Source: an uncultured Latescibacterota bacterium | Lineage (GTDB): Bacteria; Latescibacterota; UBA2968; UBA8231 | Assembly (NCBI GenBank): GCA_958295495.1 | Contig: OY282352.1 | Span: 2,914,001-2,978,000, forward strand | Length of the DNA stretch: 64,000 nt | Direction of reading: 5' to 3' | Shown: positions 16,576-25,908 of the stretch, piece by piece | Numbering within the stretch: position 1 is the first letter of the stretch | How the letters are laid out: every line of letters starts with the position of its first letter | The notes under the pieces: model-generated | Database searches by the model: none | Told to the model about the DNA's origin: nothing | The model's input: the letters and a program-made list of their open reading frames with translations, nothing else | Made by a program: the position numbers and the translations under genes

Positions 16576-17088
16576 TCACACCATTTCCTCGACCAAGGCC
16601 CGACTGGCCGGCTCCAAGCGCCGATAGTCGGGGATCTCGTAGCGGTTGCCGTCGGCGTCTTGGACCAGCACCCGGCCGCCGCCCAAGTGGCGGATATCGC
16701 GGCGGCTGGAATAGATTTCAAAGGCGCGGGCCCCTCGGTCGGTCTCCACCTCCCAGCGCGGCACCCGGTAGGCCACGGTCACCTTGGTGATGCGCTGGAT
16801 GCGCGGGGTGAAATAGGCCCGTTCCAACTCGTCTTCCACGGCTTGGCGGCTGGCCCGGGCTAGCGCGTCGAGCCGGGCCAGCGAGCCTATCTCCTTGCCT
16901 TCGCGGTCTTGGACGACGATAAAGCAGTCGTCGCAAGTCAGGGGAAAAGCTCGTTTGACTCGGACCCTCGAATAGGTCCGGTCCCCGGCCAACTCCAAGT
17001 TCAAGTCCTCGAAAGCATCGACGAAAAACCGCGCTTTGTCCGGGTCGAGATAGGCGACTTCATCGGTTAAATTGTAGCGCTGCTCCAT
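16576..17088 (-). CDS. DUF1854 protein, partner of the ABC exporter
   Basis: A 170-residue cytoplasmic DUF1854 protein: NLTDEVAYLDPDKARFF near the start, VKRAFPLTCDDCFIVVQDREGKEIG in the middle and YFTPRIQRITKVTVAYRVPRWEVETDRG later, ending with an EIPDYRRLEPASRALVEEMV helix. The start at 17088 lies 2 bases beyond the stop of the ABC gene; a TTG at 17097 would overlap it. DUF1854 genes regularly follow ABC exporters of the type encoded upstream, in some proteobacteria beside cyanophycin genes (from memory). No cyanophycin gene occurs in this window, so that link is not supported here. Confidence 0.85.
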   Translation of the reverse strand: MEQRYNLTDEVAYLDPDKARFFVDAFEDLNLELAGDRTYSRVRVKRAFPLTCDDCFIVVQDREGKEIGSLARLDALARASRQAVEDELERAYFTPRIQRITKVTVAYRVPRWEVETDRGARAFEIYSSRRDIRHLGGGRVLVQDADGNRYEIPDYRRLEPASRALVEEMV

Positions 17089-17090
17089 GT

Positions 17091-19439
17091 TTACCAAGCC
17101 CTCAGTTTGGACATTTCAGTCTGCATGCGGCACAGTTTGGCGTAGATGCCGTCCTGTTCAATCAGCTCGTCGTGGGTGCCGATCTCGGCGAGTTTGCCCT
17201 CGTCGAGAATGAGCAGGCGGTGGGCGTTTTTAAGGGTGGATAAGCGATGGGCAATGGCAAAGGTGGTGCGCCCTTTGACGAGCCGCTCCAAAGCCTCCTG
17301 AATCTGCGCTTCGGTCTGGGTATCGACGTTGGAGGTAGCTTCGTCGAGGATGAGAATGCGCGGGTCGCGCAGAATGGCCCGGGCAATGGACAGCCGTTGC
17401 CGCTCGCCCCCGGACACGCGAGTGCCGCGCTCGCCGACCAAGGTATCGTACCCGTCGGGCATGTTCATGATGAAGTCGTGTGCATTGGCGGCCTTGGCTG
17501 CGGCCACGATCTGTTCGAGAGAGGCTGCGGGATGGCCATAGGCAATGTTGTCGGCCACCGTGCCGTTGAAGAGGAACGGATCCTGCAAGACCACGCCGAT
17601 CTGCTCGCGCAGCGATTTGAGGTTTACTTGGCGGGTGTCGCGGCCGTCGATGAGAATGGCCCCCTCCTGCGGCTCGTAGAAGCGGCAGATGAGGTTGATC
17701 AAGGTGCTCTTGCCGGCGCCGCTGTGGCCGGCCAAGCCGATCATTTCCCCCGGCTCAACGGCGAAGTTCAAATCCTCAATGACCGGCTTGTCTTCCTCAT
17801 AGCCAAAGTGTACGCCGCGGAATTCGACCCGACCCTCAATGGGCGGCATGGTCCTAGCACCGGGCTGGTCGATCACCTCCGGGTGGGTGTCGAGGACCTC
17901 AAAGACGCGCTCGGCCGAGGTGGCAGCGCGCTGGAAGCGGTGGTTGAGGCGGCACAAGCTCTCCACCGGCCCGTAGAAGCGATACATGTAACTGGTAAAG
18001 GCGACAAAGCTCCCCAACGTCAGCGTACCGGCCAAGATATCGCGACCGCCGACCCACCAGATGATGATGGTGCCGATGGAGGTTATAAAGGCCATGACCG
18101 GGCCGAACAGGCTGCGCATCCACGCCACCCGCAATTCCCCCCGCAGCAGCGCTAGACTGCGGCCCTTGAACTTGCCCACTTCCCGCTGTTCTTGGGCAAA
18201 TGCCTTGACCACGCGCACCCCCGGGATGGTATCGGCCAGCAGGGCGCTAAGGCCGGCCCAGCGACGCCACAACGGCCGGTACATGGCGTGCAACCGCTTG
18301 CCAAAGCGCAGCGTCGCCCACACCAGTAAGGGCGTCGGCAGCAAAATTAGGGCTGCCAGCCCGGGATTGAGCGCAAAGAGGATGATGCAGATAATGACCA
18401 AGGTGAGCACATCGCGGATGGCTTCTTGCAGACCATCGCTGATAAAATCCTGCAAGCGGCCCACGTCTTGGGTGACGCTGGCCATAATGCGCCCGGTCTC
18501 GTTTTTGTTGTAATAACTAAGCGACAGCGCGTGGAGATGAGTGTACACCTCGTTGCGCAGACCGTAGGTGACGCGCTGGCCGATGCGGGCCATGATATAG
18601 CCGCGCAGACCCGACAAGACGCTGACGGAGAGGTATATGAGCATCAATAAGCCCACCAGCCAAGCCAGAGCGGCGGCTGGCTCGTCCTTGGACACCGGCA
18701 AAAGAGCTAGCAGATCAAAGCCCGCCCCAGCACCCCGCGACGAAATTGGGGCACCGGCATTCAAGACATCGTCGATGAGAACGCGCATCAGCAGCGGCTG
18801 GCTCAGGCCAATGGTTGTGGCCACCACCATGAGCAACAGGCTCAGGGCAATGAGCCGCCAATGCGGCTGGGCATAGCCCAACAGCCGGAACAGCAGCTTG
18901 CCTTTTTCCAGACAGGCCGGGCATACGCCGTAAAAGTGCGGAATGACTTGGCCGCAGCGGTCGCAGCGCTTGCGCCCGGCCCGCGCCCCGGCCAACCGCC
19001 CGTGCAGCACTTGGCCTGCGGCCTCTGTTGAGCGGGCTTGCTTGACCAAGTGCTCGACCTGATTGGGCAGTTCGGACAGTGCCGGCACTAGGCTCTTGGA
19101 GAATACGGCCATGGTCGCGCCCCGCTCTGCGGTGCGGACCTTGAGAGCCGCGGTCCCCCAATCCTCGCGCACCTCCACCCCGTTTATTTCGTTCAGGGGC
19201 AAGCAGACCATATCGGGCGGGCCACCGCTGTCGGGGCTGAAGGCCACTAGATGGTCGTCGGTGGCCATCAGCCACGCCTCGCCGTACTGGCCGTCGAGCT
19301 TGATATCAGTGGCCACCGCGAGGCGGAATTCTTCGTCGGGGCCTACTAACTCGGCCAGTTCGCGCCGCACCTGCGGCGGCACTATGGCGCGGAAAGGTGG
19401 CTCTGCGTTTTCTGCCGTGCTGTGCTCAATCTCTTTCAT
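17091..19439 (-). CDS. ABC exporter with N-terminal domain and zinc ribbon
   Basis: A 782-residue fused exporter. Residues 1-150 form a soluble domain of unknown function; C159, C162, C173 and C176 make a zinc ribbon (CDRCG...CPAC). Then come six membrane helices (about 190-470) and a nucleotide-binding domain with Walker A GHSGAGKST, signature VSGGERQRL, Walker B ILILDEATSNVD and the switch His in AIAHRLS. It should act as a homodimer in the inner membrane. The N-terminal domain plus ribbon is the form that pairs with DUF1854. It follows the second RND gene by 45 bases and probably belongs to the same transcript. Confidence 0.9.
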   Translation of the reverse strand: MKEIEHSTAENAEPPFRAIVPPQVRRELAELVGPDEEFRLAVATDIKLDGQYGEAWLMATDDHLVAFSPDSGGPPDMVCLPLNEINGVEVREDWGTAALKVRTAERGATMAVFSKSLVPALSELPNQVEHLVKQARSTEAAGQVLHGRLAGARAGRKRCDRCGQVIPHFYGVCPACLEKGKLLFRLLGYAQPHWRLIALSLLLMVVATTIGLSQPLLMRVLIDDVLNAGAPISSRGAGAGFDLLALLPVSKDEPAAALAWLVGLLMLIYLSVSVLSGLRGYIMARIGQRVTYGLRNEVYTHLHALSLSYYNKNETGRIMASVTQDVGRLQDFISDGLQEAIRDVLTLVIICIILFALNPGLAALILLPTPLLVWATLRFGKRLHAMYRPLWRRWAGLSALLADTIPGVRVVKAFAQEQREVGKFKGRSLALLRGELRVAWMRSLFGPVMAFITSIGTIIIWWVGGRDILAGTLTLGSFVAFTSYMYRFYGPVESLCRLNHRFQRAATSAERVFEVLDTHPEVIDQPGARTMPPIEGRVEFRGVHFGYEEDKPVIEDLNFAVEPGEMIGLAGHSGAGKSTLINLICRFYEPQEGAILIDGRDTRQVNLKSLREQIGVVLQDPFLFNGTVADNIAYGHPAASLEQIVAAAKAANAHDFIMNMPDGYDTLVGERGTRVSGGERQRLSIARAILRDPRILILDEATSNVDTQTEAQIQEALERLVKGRTTFAIAHRLSTLKNAHRLLILDEGKLAEIGTHDELIEQDGIYAKLCRMQTEMSKLRAW

Positions 19440-19484
19440 GGATTTGCCCCTTACAACGCAACACCAGATTTGCGTTGGTCCTAT

Positions 19485-22400
19485 TTAGACATGGGCCATT
19501 TTGTGCGACGCGCGCACCACGCGCTTGCACCACAGTGCCAGATCGTCCAACAGCGAATAGAGGGTTGGGGCCAGCATCAGGGTCAGCACCGTTGAGGTGG
19601 CCAAGCCGCTGGCTACCACCAAGCCCACCGGCCCCCAGCGCCGGGCAAATCCCTCGGACGTGCCATAGACCATTGGCAGCACGATCGGCATTAAGTTGAG
19701 GATGGTGGTAAAGGCGGTCATCAGGATGGGCCTGAGCCGGTGCTGGCCGCCGAGGCAGATCGCCTCGCGCCGCGACAGCCCGCTCGCCCGCAGGTGGTTG
19801 ATATGGGCGATGAGTACGATGCCGTTGTTGACGACGATGCCGAAGAGGATTAAAAGCCCCAAGACCCCGTTGTTGTCAAAAGGCACGTCGAGGACATACA
19901 GCCCCAAGGCCACGCCGATCAGGGAGAAGGGGATGGCGAAGATAATGGTTAAGGGATGGATCAGGGATTCAAAGAGCGAGGCCATGATGAGGTAGATCAA
20001 CAGCACGGCAAAAATGGCGGTGAAGTTGTTGTCGCTGGCCTCCTCCCGCTCCCAGCGCGCCGCCCGGCCCAAATCCCAGCTATAGCCGGAGGGTAGCTGC
20101 ATTCCTTCCATCATCTGACTGATCGGCTCGGTTAGGGCGCGCGCTGCTTGGCGGTTGGCGGTGTTGGCGAAGACGGTGACGTTGAGGACGCGATTTTCGC
20201 GTCTGAGGTCGCGGGGGCCGCGGCCCATCTCGAAGTCGGCCAACGACGCGAGCTGGACCGAGCTGCCGTCGCGGGTCTCGTAGCGGCTGTTTTTGAGCTG
20301 TTGGAGGGTGGCGCGGTCGCCCTCGTTGAGCTGCATGACGATGTCGATCTCGCGGTCATCGCTTTTGAAACCGCTGGTGCGCCGGGTGCCCAAGGCCGCG
20401 GAGATGCTCTGGGCCACCTCGCGCGGCGACAGCCCATAGCTGAGTGCTTGGGCGCGGTTGATCTCGACGCGGACTTCCTCCTCGCCGTCTTCGAGACTGC
20501 TATCGACGTCTTGGACCCCGGGTAGCTGTTCGAGGCCGGCTTTGACGTCCTCCATCAGCACCGTTAGGACTTCTGGATTGCGGCCGTGTAGCTGGACCTC
20601 GACCCCGAGTTGGTTGCCAGTCCAGCTGCGCGAGCGGCCCATTTTGTACGTGTAACCCACCTTCTCTGGCAGCAGGTCCTTGATGGCGTTGCCAGCCTCC
20701 ATGGTCGAGAGCTTGCCGGCGTCGGCATCGACGAGATAGGCGCGGATGCTGCCTCGGCGCTGGCCGAAGCTCGTCGAGAGCGATTCAAGGTCGAGCGCGT
20801 CTTTTTGCGCGAGGAGGATGTCTTCGATCTGGTCGAAATGTGCGCGCACTTCTTCGAGGCTGTAGCTGCGGTCGATGACCACCGACATATCCACCCGGCG
20901 CTCCGGGGTCCAGGGGGTGCCGCGCTGTTCGATTTGGTCGTAGAGGTAATAGCCGGTGCCGGTCAGCGCCACCGTGGCCACTAGCGCGACCCAGCGGTGG
21001 TTGAGCGTCCAGTTGAGCAGGCGGCCGTACGAGGCGCGCAGGCCGTGGCGGGAGCAGTACCAGCCGAGCGCGGCACCGGCCAGCGCAGTGAGCGTGCAGC
21101 CGACGATGGTCTGCCACTGCATCCCGCCGATTGAGGTGGCGATCAGCCCGGACCAGCGATCCCACCAAGCCTGCAACCCGCTCCATCCAACGGTGCCGAT
21201 CTTCCAGTAGGCAATGCCCATCACGACCGCGACCACCAGCAGCTTGAGCCAGCGGTCGAAGCGCTCGATCCCGGCGCGGAACAGCCGCGAGGAAGCCAGC
21301 GGGATCAGGGACAACGAGACGATCATCGACACCACCACGGCGAGGCATATCGCGATCCCGGCGTCCTTCATCCACGCTGCCGAGCGGCCCTCGGAGAGGA
21401 AGAAGAAGGGCACGAAGACGCAGATCGTCGTCAGCGCCGAGGCTAGGACCGCCATGCCGACTTCGCGGCTGCCGACATGAGCGGCTGCGGCGGCTTCGAG
21501 GCCGTCTTCTTGGCCGCGGCGGAAAATGCTCTCCAGCACCACCACCGCCGGATCGACCAGCATCCCCACCGCCAGCATCAGCCCCATCATCGAGACCATG
21601 TTGAGGGTGATGGTTGACCCAAAGACCTCGCGGGCGACGTACATACCGATAAAGACGCACAGCGCCGAGGTGGGGATGGCGAGGGCGATGACGATGGTCG
21701 AGCGGATATTGCGCAGGAAGACGAAGATGATAATCATCGCCAAAAACGCGCCCAGCAGCGCCGAGTTGACGAGGGTGCCGGCTTCGGAGAGCACTGACTC
21801 GGCGCGGTTGCGGACGATGGCAACCTCGAGTTTGCCGGCGTATTCGGCCTCAATCGCCTCCAACTCGGCGACGACGACCGCGCCGACATCAACGACATTG
21901 GCGGTGGAGGCTTTGAAAATTTCCAGTTGCAGCGCGTCGGTGCCGTTGAGCCGCTCGTACCGGCGCTTCTCTGGGAAGCCGTAGTTGATCTCGCCGATGT
22001 CGCCGAGGCGGAAACGCCCGCCCAAAAGCGGCATGCTGGCAATATCCTCGGCGCGGGAGAACTCGCCGATAGCGCGGACCATGTAGCGCTGGTCGCCGTC
22101 CATGATCCGGCCCAAAGAAATGTTGGTGTTGTTCTCGTTGAGCTGCCAGCCGAGCGAAGGCAGCGATATATTGTGGGTCTGCAAGCGCTCTTGGTCGAGC
22201 TCGACGATGAGTTGTTTCTCCTCGAGGTCGTCGATGACCACGTTGGCGACGCCGTTGAGCCGCAACAGCCGCGGCTCAATGACCTTCCCGATTACGTCGA
22301 GGAGGCGGTCGCCATCGCCGATCCAAGCCAGATTGGCGTACACGATGGGGCGCTGGTCGGACTGCCAGCGGCGCAGGCTGACGCGGTCCACATCCGCAGG

Positions 22401-22757
22401 CAGCAGGGCGCGGGCTTGGTCGAGCTTTTCGCGCATCTCCATGTTGGCCAAGTCCATGTCGGTGCCGGCCTTGAAATCGACGCGCACCTCGCCCTGATTG
22501 CGCCCCGAGCTCGAACTAATGCGGTCGATATTGTTGAGCGAGCCCAGCGTCTGCTCCAGCGGCAGGGTCACGAGGCGCTCGATTTCTTCGGGGGAGGAAT
22601 TGTTGTACTGGACCCGGGCCGTGATCCCCGAGGAGGAAATGCTCGGAAGCTGCTCCATGGGCAAGCGGTCTAAGGCGACGAAACCCACCACGAGGGCGCA
22701 GAGGGTGACCATCAGGGTGGTCACGGGCCGTTTGAGCGAGAGTTCAGACAGGGTCAA
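19485..22757 (-). CDS. RND efflux permease (HAE1/AcrB family), second pump
   Basis: About 1090 residues, the usual RND size: TM1 after ELSLKRPVTTLMVTL, a periplasmic porter with NNSSPEEIERLVTLPLEQ, a TM2-6 block, second porter half and TM8-12. The proton-relay TM4 reads GMLVDPAVVVLES, so the usual Asp-Asp pair is Asp-Pro. TM10-11 contains FGIVVNNGIVLIAHINHLR. Between TM6 and TM8 there are extra hydrophobic stretches, typical of the long HAE1 subtype. The best start is TTG 22757, 6 bases after AGGAGG; a TTG at 22763 touches the site. It starts 10 bases after the first pump's stop. Confidence 0.9.
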   Translation of the reverse strand: MTLSELSLKRPVTTLMVTLCALVVGFVALDRLPMEQLPSISSSGITARVQYNNSSPEEIERLVTLPLEQTLGSLNNIDRISSSSGRNQGEVRVDFKAGTDMDLANMEMREKLDQARALLPADVDRVSLRRWQSDQRPIVYANLAWIGDGDRLLDVIGKVIEPRLLRLNGVANVVIDDLEEKQLIVELDQERLQTHNISLPSLGWQLNENNTNISLGRIMDGDQRYMVRAIGEFSRAEDIASMPLLGGRFRLGDIGEINYGFPEKRRYERLNGTDALQLEIFKASTANVVDVGAVVVAELEAIEAEYAGKLEVAIVRNRAESVLSEAGTLVNSALLGAFLAMIIIFVFLRNIRSTIVIALAIPTSALCVFIGMYVAREVFGSTITLNMVSMMGLMLAVGMLVDPAVVVLESIFRRGQEDGLEAAAAAHVGSREVGMAVLASALTTICVFVPFFFLSEGRSAAWMKDAGIAICLAVVVSMIVSLSLIPLASSRLFRAGIERFDRWLKLLVVAVVMGIAYWKIGTVGWSGLQAWWDRWSGLIATSIGGMQWQTIVGCTLTALAGAALGWYCSRHGLRASYGRLLNWTLNHRWVALVATVALTGTGYYLYDQIEQRGTPWTPERRVDMSVVIDRSYSLEEVRAHFDQIEDILLAQKDALDLESLSTSFGQRRGSIRAYLVDADAGKLSTMEAGNAIKDLLPEKVGYTYKMGRSRSWTGNQLGVEVQLHGRNPEVLTVLMEDVKAGLEQLPGVQDVDSSLEDGEEEVRVEINRAQALSYGLSPREVAQSISAALGTRRTSGFKSDDREIDIVMQLNEGDRATLQQLKNSRYETRDGSSVQLASLADFEMGRGPRDLRRENRVLNVTVFANTANRQAARALTEPISQMMEGMQLPSGYSWDLGRAARWEREEASDNNFTAIFAVLLIYLIMASLFESLIHPLTIIFAIPFSLIGVALGLYVLDVPFDNNGVLGLLILFGIVVNNGIVLIAHINHLRASGLSRREAICLGGQHRLRPILMTAFTTILNLMPIVLPMVYGTSEGFARRWGPVGLVVASGLATSTVLTLMLAPTLYSLLDDLALWCKRVVRASHKMAHV

Positions 22758-22767
22758 AACCAACCTC

Positions 22768-25700
22768 CTAAGTGCTGCGATCCAGCAGGGTATAGACCAC
22801 GGGGATGAGCACGAGGGTCAGCAGCGTGGATACCAAAAGCCCGCCGATGACGGTAATGGCCATGGGCGCGCGGATCTCGGCCCCCTCGCCCAGCCCTAGG
22901 GCCATGGGCAGCAGCCCGAGGATGGTGGTCGAGGTCGTCATTAGGATTGGCCGGAAGCGCACCGCGCCGGCGCGCAGCACAGCGGCGAATTTTTCCATCC
23001 CCTCGTCGCGGCGCAGGTGGTTGATATAATCGACGAGGACGATGGCGTTGTTGACGACAATGCCGGCGAGCATAATCAGGCCAATGAGCACCACCACGCT
23101 GATGGTGGTTCCGGTCGCGATCAGGCCCAAGGCGCTGCCGATCAGGCCCAAGGGAATGGTGAACATGATGACCAGCGGGTGCAAAAGCGATTCAAATTGC
23201 GAGGCCATCACTAGATAGACGAGGAATACGGCCAGCAGCAGGGCGAATTTCATGCTGTCGAAGGAGCGCACCATCTCCTCGTTCTGGCCGCCGATGGCCA
23301 CGGCGAAGCCCTCGGGCAGGGGCAAGTCGGCCAGGGCGGCTTCTATTTCCCCTACTACGCCGCCCAGATCGCGCCCGTCGAGGTTGGCCGAGATGACGGC
23401 GACGCGCTCTTGGTCGAGGCGGCGGATCTCGGCGGGGCCGTCAATGGCCCGCACTTGGGCGACCGATTCGAGCGGGACCGGCACGGGGTAGGAGACCGGG
23501 CTGACGACCATCTGCTTGAGGTCGGCGACGGTCTGGCGCTCCTCGTCGAGCGCGCGGACCCGGATATCGACCTTGCGGTCGCGGCGCGCCAGCTCGGTGG
23601 CCACCTCGCCTTGCAGCTTGTTGCGCAACAGCTCGCCGATATTCTGCACAGTGGTGCCCACCTCGGCGACGCGCCGGCGGTCGAAGAAGATCTGGACTTC
23701 GGGCTGGCCGCCGGCCGTGCTCGAGCGAATGTCGGTCAGCCCGGGGATGGTGTGCAGACGCTCGACCGCTTGATCGGCCAACAGATCGAGGGTCCGCAGA
23801 CTGTAGCCGCTGATTTCCACTTCTATCGGGGTGCGGAAGGAAAAATACGCCGGCCGCGAGAATTTGAACTTCAGGTCGGGGATGTACCCGAGGAGGCCGC
23901 GCACCGCTTCGATGGCCGCGTCTTCGCCGGTCCCCGGGGCGAGCCGCACGTGGAGGTGGGCGGTGTGCTCCTTTTTGTCCGCAGCCGTGCCGCCGGTCTG
24001 GCTGCTGCTGCCGACGAGGGCAAAGACCGAGGCGATTCCATCGAGGCCGCGGATCTGCCCGTCGAGGGCGGCGACTTGGGCGGCGGTCTGCTCCAGCGGG
24101 GTGCCGGCGCGCCATTCCAAATCCACGAGGAATTCGCCTTGGCTCATCTCTGGGATCAGTTCCAGCCCCAAGCCACGCGCCCGCTCGAGGACCAAAGCAC
24201 CGAGCGCGATAAAGAGGGCGAGGACCAGCAGGCGGCGGCGCAGGGCCCAGCTCAAAAGGAGCGGATACACTTTGTTGAGCGCGTTGAAGACGAGGTCGAA
24301 GAGCCAATACAGGGGGAAGAGCAGGGCGGAGAAGGCGCGGCCGACGCCGCGGGCTGTGGCGCGGATTAGGCGGATGAGGAGCGCGGGCCCTTGGACGCCG
24401 CGTTTGGGGCCGATCTCTTCGGCCTCGGCAATCATGCGCTCGAGGCTCAGCGACGAGAGCATGGGGATCAGCATCAAGGCGACCACGAGGGAGGCTACCA
24501 GCGAATAGGTGACAGCCAAGGCCTGATCGCGGAAGAGCTGGCCGGCCACGCCTTCGACGAAGACGATGGGCAAAAAGACGCAGATGGTGGTGGTGGTCGC
24601 GGCGATGACGGCGCGGCCAACCTCGCTGGCCCCGCGCACGGCCGCGGCCAAGACATTGAGCCCTTGATCGCGGTAGCGCTGCACGCTTTCCAAGACCACA
24701 ATGGAGTTGTCAACCAGCATCCCGACCCCCAAAGCTAGCCCGCCCAGCGACATGATATTGAGGCTTACGTCCGAGCCGAACATCAGGAAAAAGGTCGCTA
24801 CCACCGAGAGGGGGATCGACAGGCCGATGATGGCCGTGCTTTTGAGGTCGCGGAGAAAGAGGAAGAGCACGACGACGGCGAGAATGCCGCCGATGATAGC
24901 GGTGTTGAGCACCTCGTCAACGGCCTGCTGGATAAAGGTCGCTTGGTTGAAGACCACTTCCATGCCGCTGTCTTGGAGCAGCGAGGCGTTTTCGGCGAGG
25001 AATTCGTCCAAGCGCTCCTGTATGGCCGCGCTGACTTGGACGGTGTTGGCGTCGCCTTCCTTGAAGACGGCGACCTCAACGCCTTCGCGGCCATTGATGC
25101 GGGTGACGAGGTCGCGCTCGCGGTGGCCGCGGAAGACGCGGCCGACGTCCTTGAGCTTGATCGGGGCGCGGTCGATCTGGCCGATGACGATCTGGCCGAT
25201 CTCGTCGATGCCTTGGAATTGGTTGAGGGTCCTGACGAGGAACTCGGCCTCGCCGTCCTTGAGCACCCCGCCGGTCAGGTTCACGTTTTCCGCGGCGAGG
25301 CGGTTGGTGACTTGGTCAATGGAGATGCCGAGGTGGGCTAGGCGCTGGGCTTCGACTTCGACTTGGATCTCTTCCTCCAAGCCGCCGTTGATCCTGACCG
25401 CGGCCACGCCTTCGAGGCTTTCGAGGTCGGGGCGCAGCCGCTCTTCGGCCATGCGCCGCATCTCCATCAGGCTCAACGTACCGTAAAACGCCAAGCGCAT
25501 TACCGGATCGAGCGAGGGGTCGAAGCGCAAGAGGATGGGCTTGCCGGCGTCGCGCGGCAGGTTGGCCAAATCGAGCTTTTCGCGGATGTCGAGCGAGGCA
25601 AAGTCCATGTTGGTGCCCCAACCGAACTCGACGACCACATCCGAAACCCCCGGCCGCGAAATCGACGAGACGCGGACCACGTTGCTGACCACGCCGACTA

Positions 25701-25908
25701 AGCCCTCGACCGGCTCGGAAATGAGGCGCTCGATCTCCAAGGGGGCCACGCCCTCGTATTCGGTGCGGACGGTGATGGTGGGATAGGTGATGTCCGGGAG
25801 GAGATTGACCGCTAGGCGCGAAAAGCCCACGCTGCCAAAGGCAATGATCGCCACCATCAGCATCGCCACTGTCACTCGGCGGCGAGTGGAAAATTCGACT
25901 AGTTTCAC
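22768..25908 (-). CDS. RND efflux permease (HAE1/AcrB family), first pump
   Basis: 1046 residues of RND architecture: MKLVEFSTRRRVTVAMLMVAIIAFG for TM1, EYEGVAPLEIERLISEPVEG in the porter, FLFLRDLKSTAIIGLSIPLSV in TM2-3, GMLVDNSIVVLESVQRYR in TM4 and GIVVNNAIVLVDYINHLRR in TM11. TM4 has Asp-Asn instead of Asp-Asp, which is common in this HAE1 subgroup. The start overlaps the adaptor stop by four bases (ATGA). Together with the second pump it suggests a heteromeric RND complex as in MdtBC. No TolC-type outer-membrane factor is in the operon. Confidence 0.92.
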   Translation of the reverse strand: MKLVEFSTRRRVTVAMLMVAIIAFGSVGFSRLAVNLLPDITYPTITVRTEYEGVAPLEIERLISEPVEGLVGVVSNVVRVSSISRPGVSDVVVEFGWGTNMDFASLDIREKLDLANLPRDAGKPILLRFDPSLDPVMRLAFYGTLSLMEMRRMAEERLRPDLESLEGVAAVRINGGLEEEIQVEVEAQRLAHLGISIDQVTNRLAAENVNLTGGVLKDGEAEFLVRTLNQFQGIDEIGQIVIGQIDRAPIKLKDVGRVFRGHRERDLVTRINGREGVEVAVFKEGDANTVQVSAAIQERLDEFLAENASLLQDSGMEVVFNQATFIQQAVDEVLNTAIIGGILAVVVLFLFLRDLKSTAIIGLSIPLSVVATFFLMFGSDVSLNIMSLGGLALGVGMLVDNSIVVLESVQRYRDQGLNVLAAAVRGASEVGRAVIAATTTTICVFLPIVFVEGVAGQLFRDQALAVTYSLVASLVVALMLIPMLSSLSLERMIAEAEEIGPKRGVQGPALLIRLIRATARGVGRAFSALLFPLYWLFDLVFNALNKVYPLLLSWALRRRLLVLALFIALGALVLERARGLGLELIPEMSQGEFLVDLEWRAGTPLEQTAAQVAALDGQIRGLDGIASVFALVGSSSQTGGTAADKKEHTAHLHVRLAPGTGEDAAIEAVRGLLGYIPDLKFKFSRPAYFSFRTPIEVEISGYSLRTLDLLADQAVERLHTIPGLTDIRSSTAGGQPEVQIFFDRRRVAEVGTTVQNIGELLRNKLQGEVATELARRDRKVDIRVRALDEERQTVADLKQMVVSPVSYPVPVPLESVAQVRAIDGPAEIRRLDQERVAVISANLDGRDLGGVVGEIEAALADLPLPEGFAVAIGGQNEEMVRSFDSMKFALLLAVFLVYLVMASQFESLLHPLVIMFTIPLGLIGSALGLIATGTTISVVVLIGLIMLAGIVVNNAIVLVDYINHLRRDEGMEKFAAVLRAGAVRFRPILMTTSTTILGLLPMALGLGEGAEIRAPMAITVIGGLLVSTLLTLVLIPVVYTLLDRST

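Noticed and set aside
17091..19439. Cyanophycin-linked role for the ABC exporter/DUF1854 pair
   Set aside because: The family association is recalled from other bacteria only. No cyanophycin synthetase or cyanophycinase is in the window.
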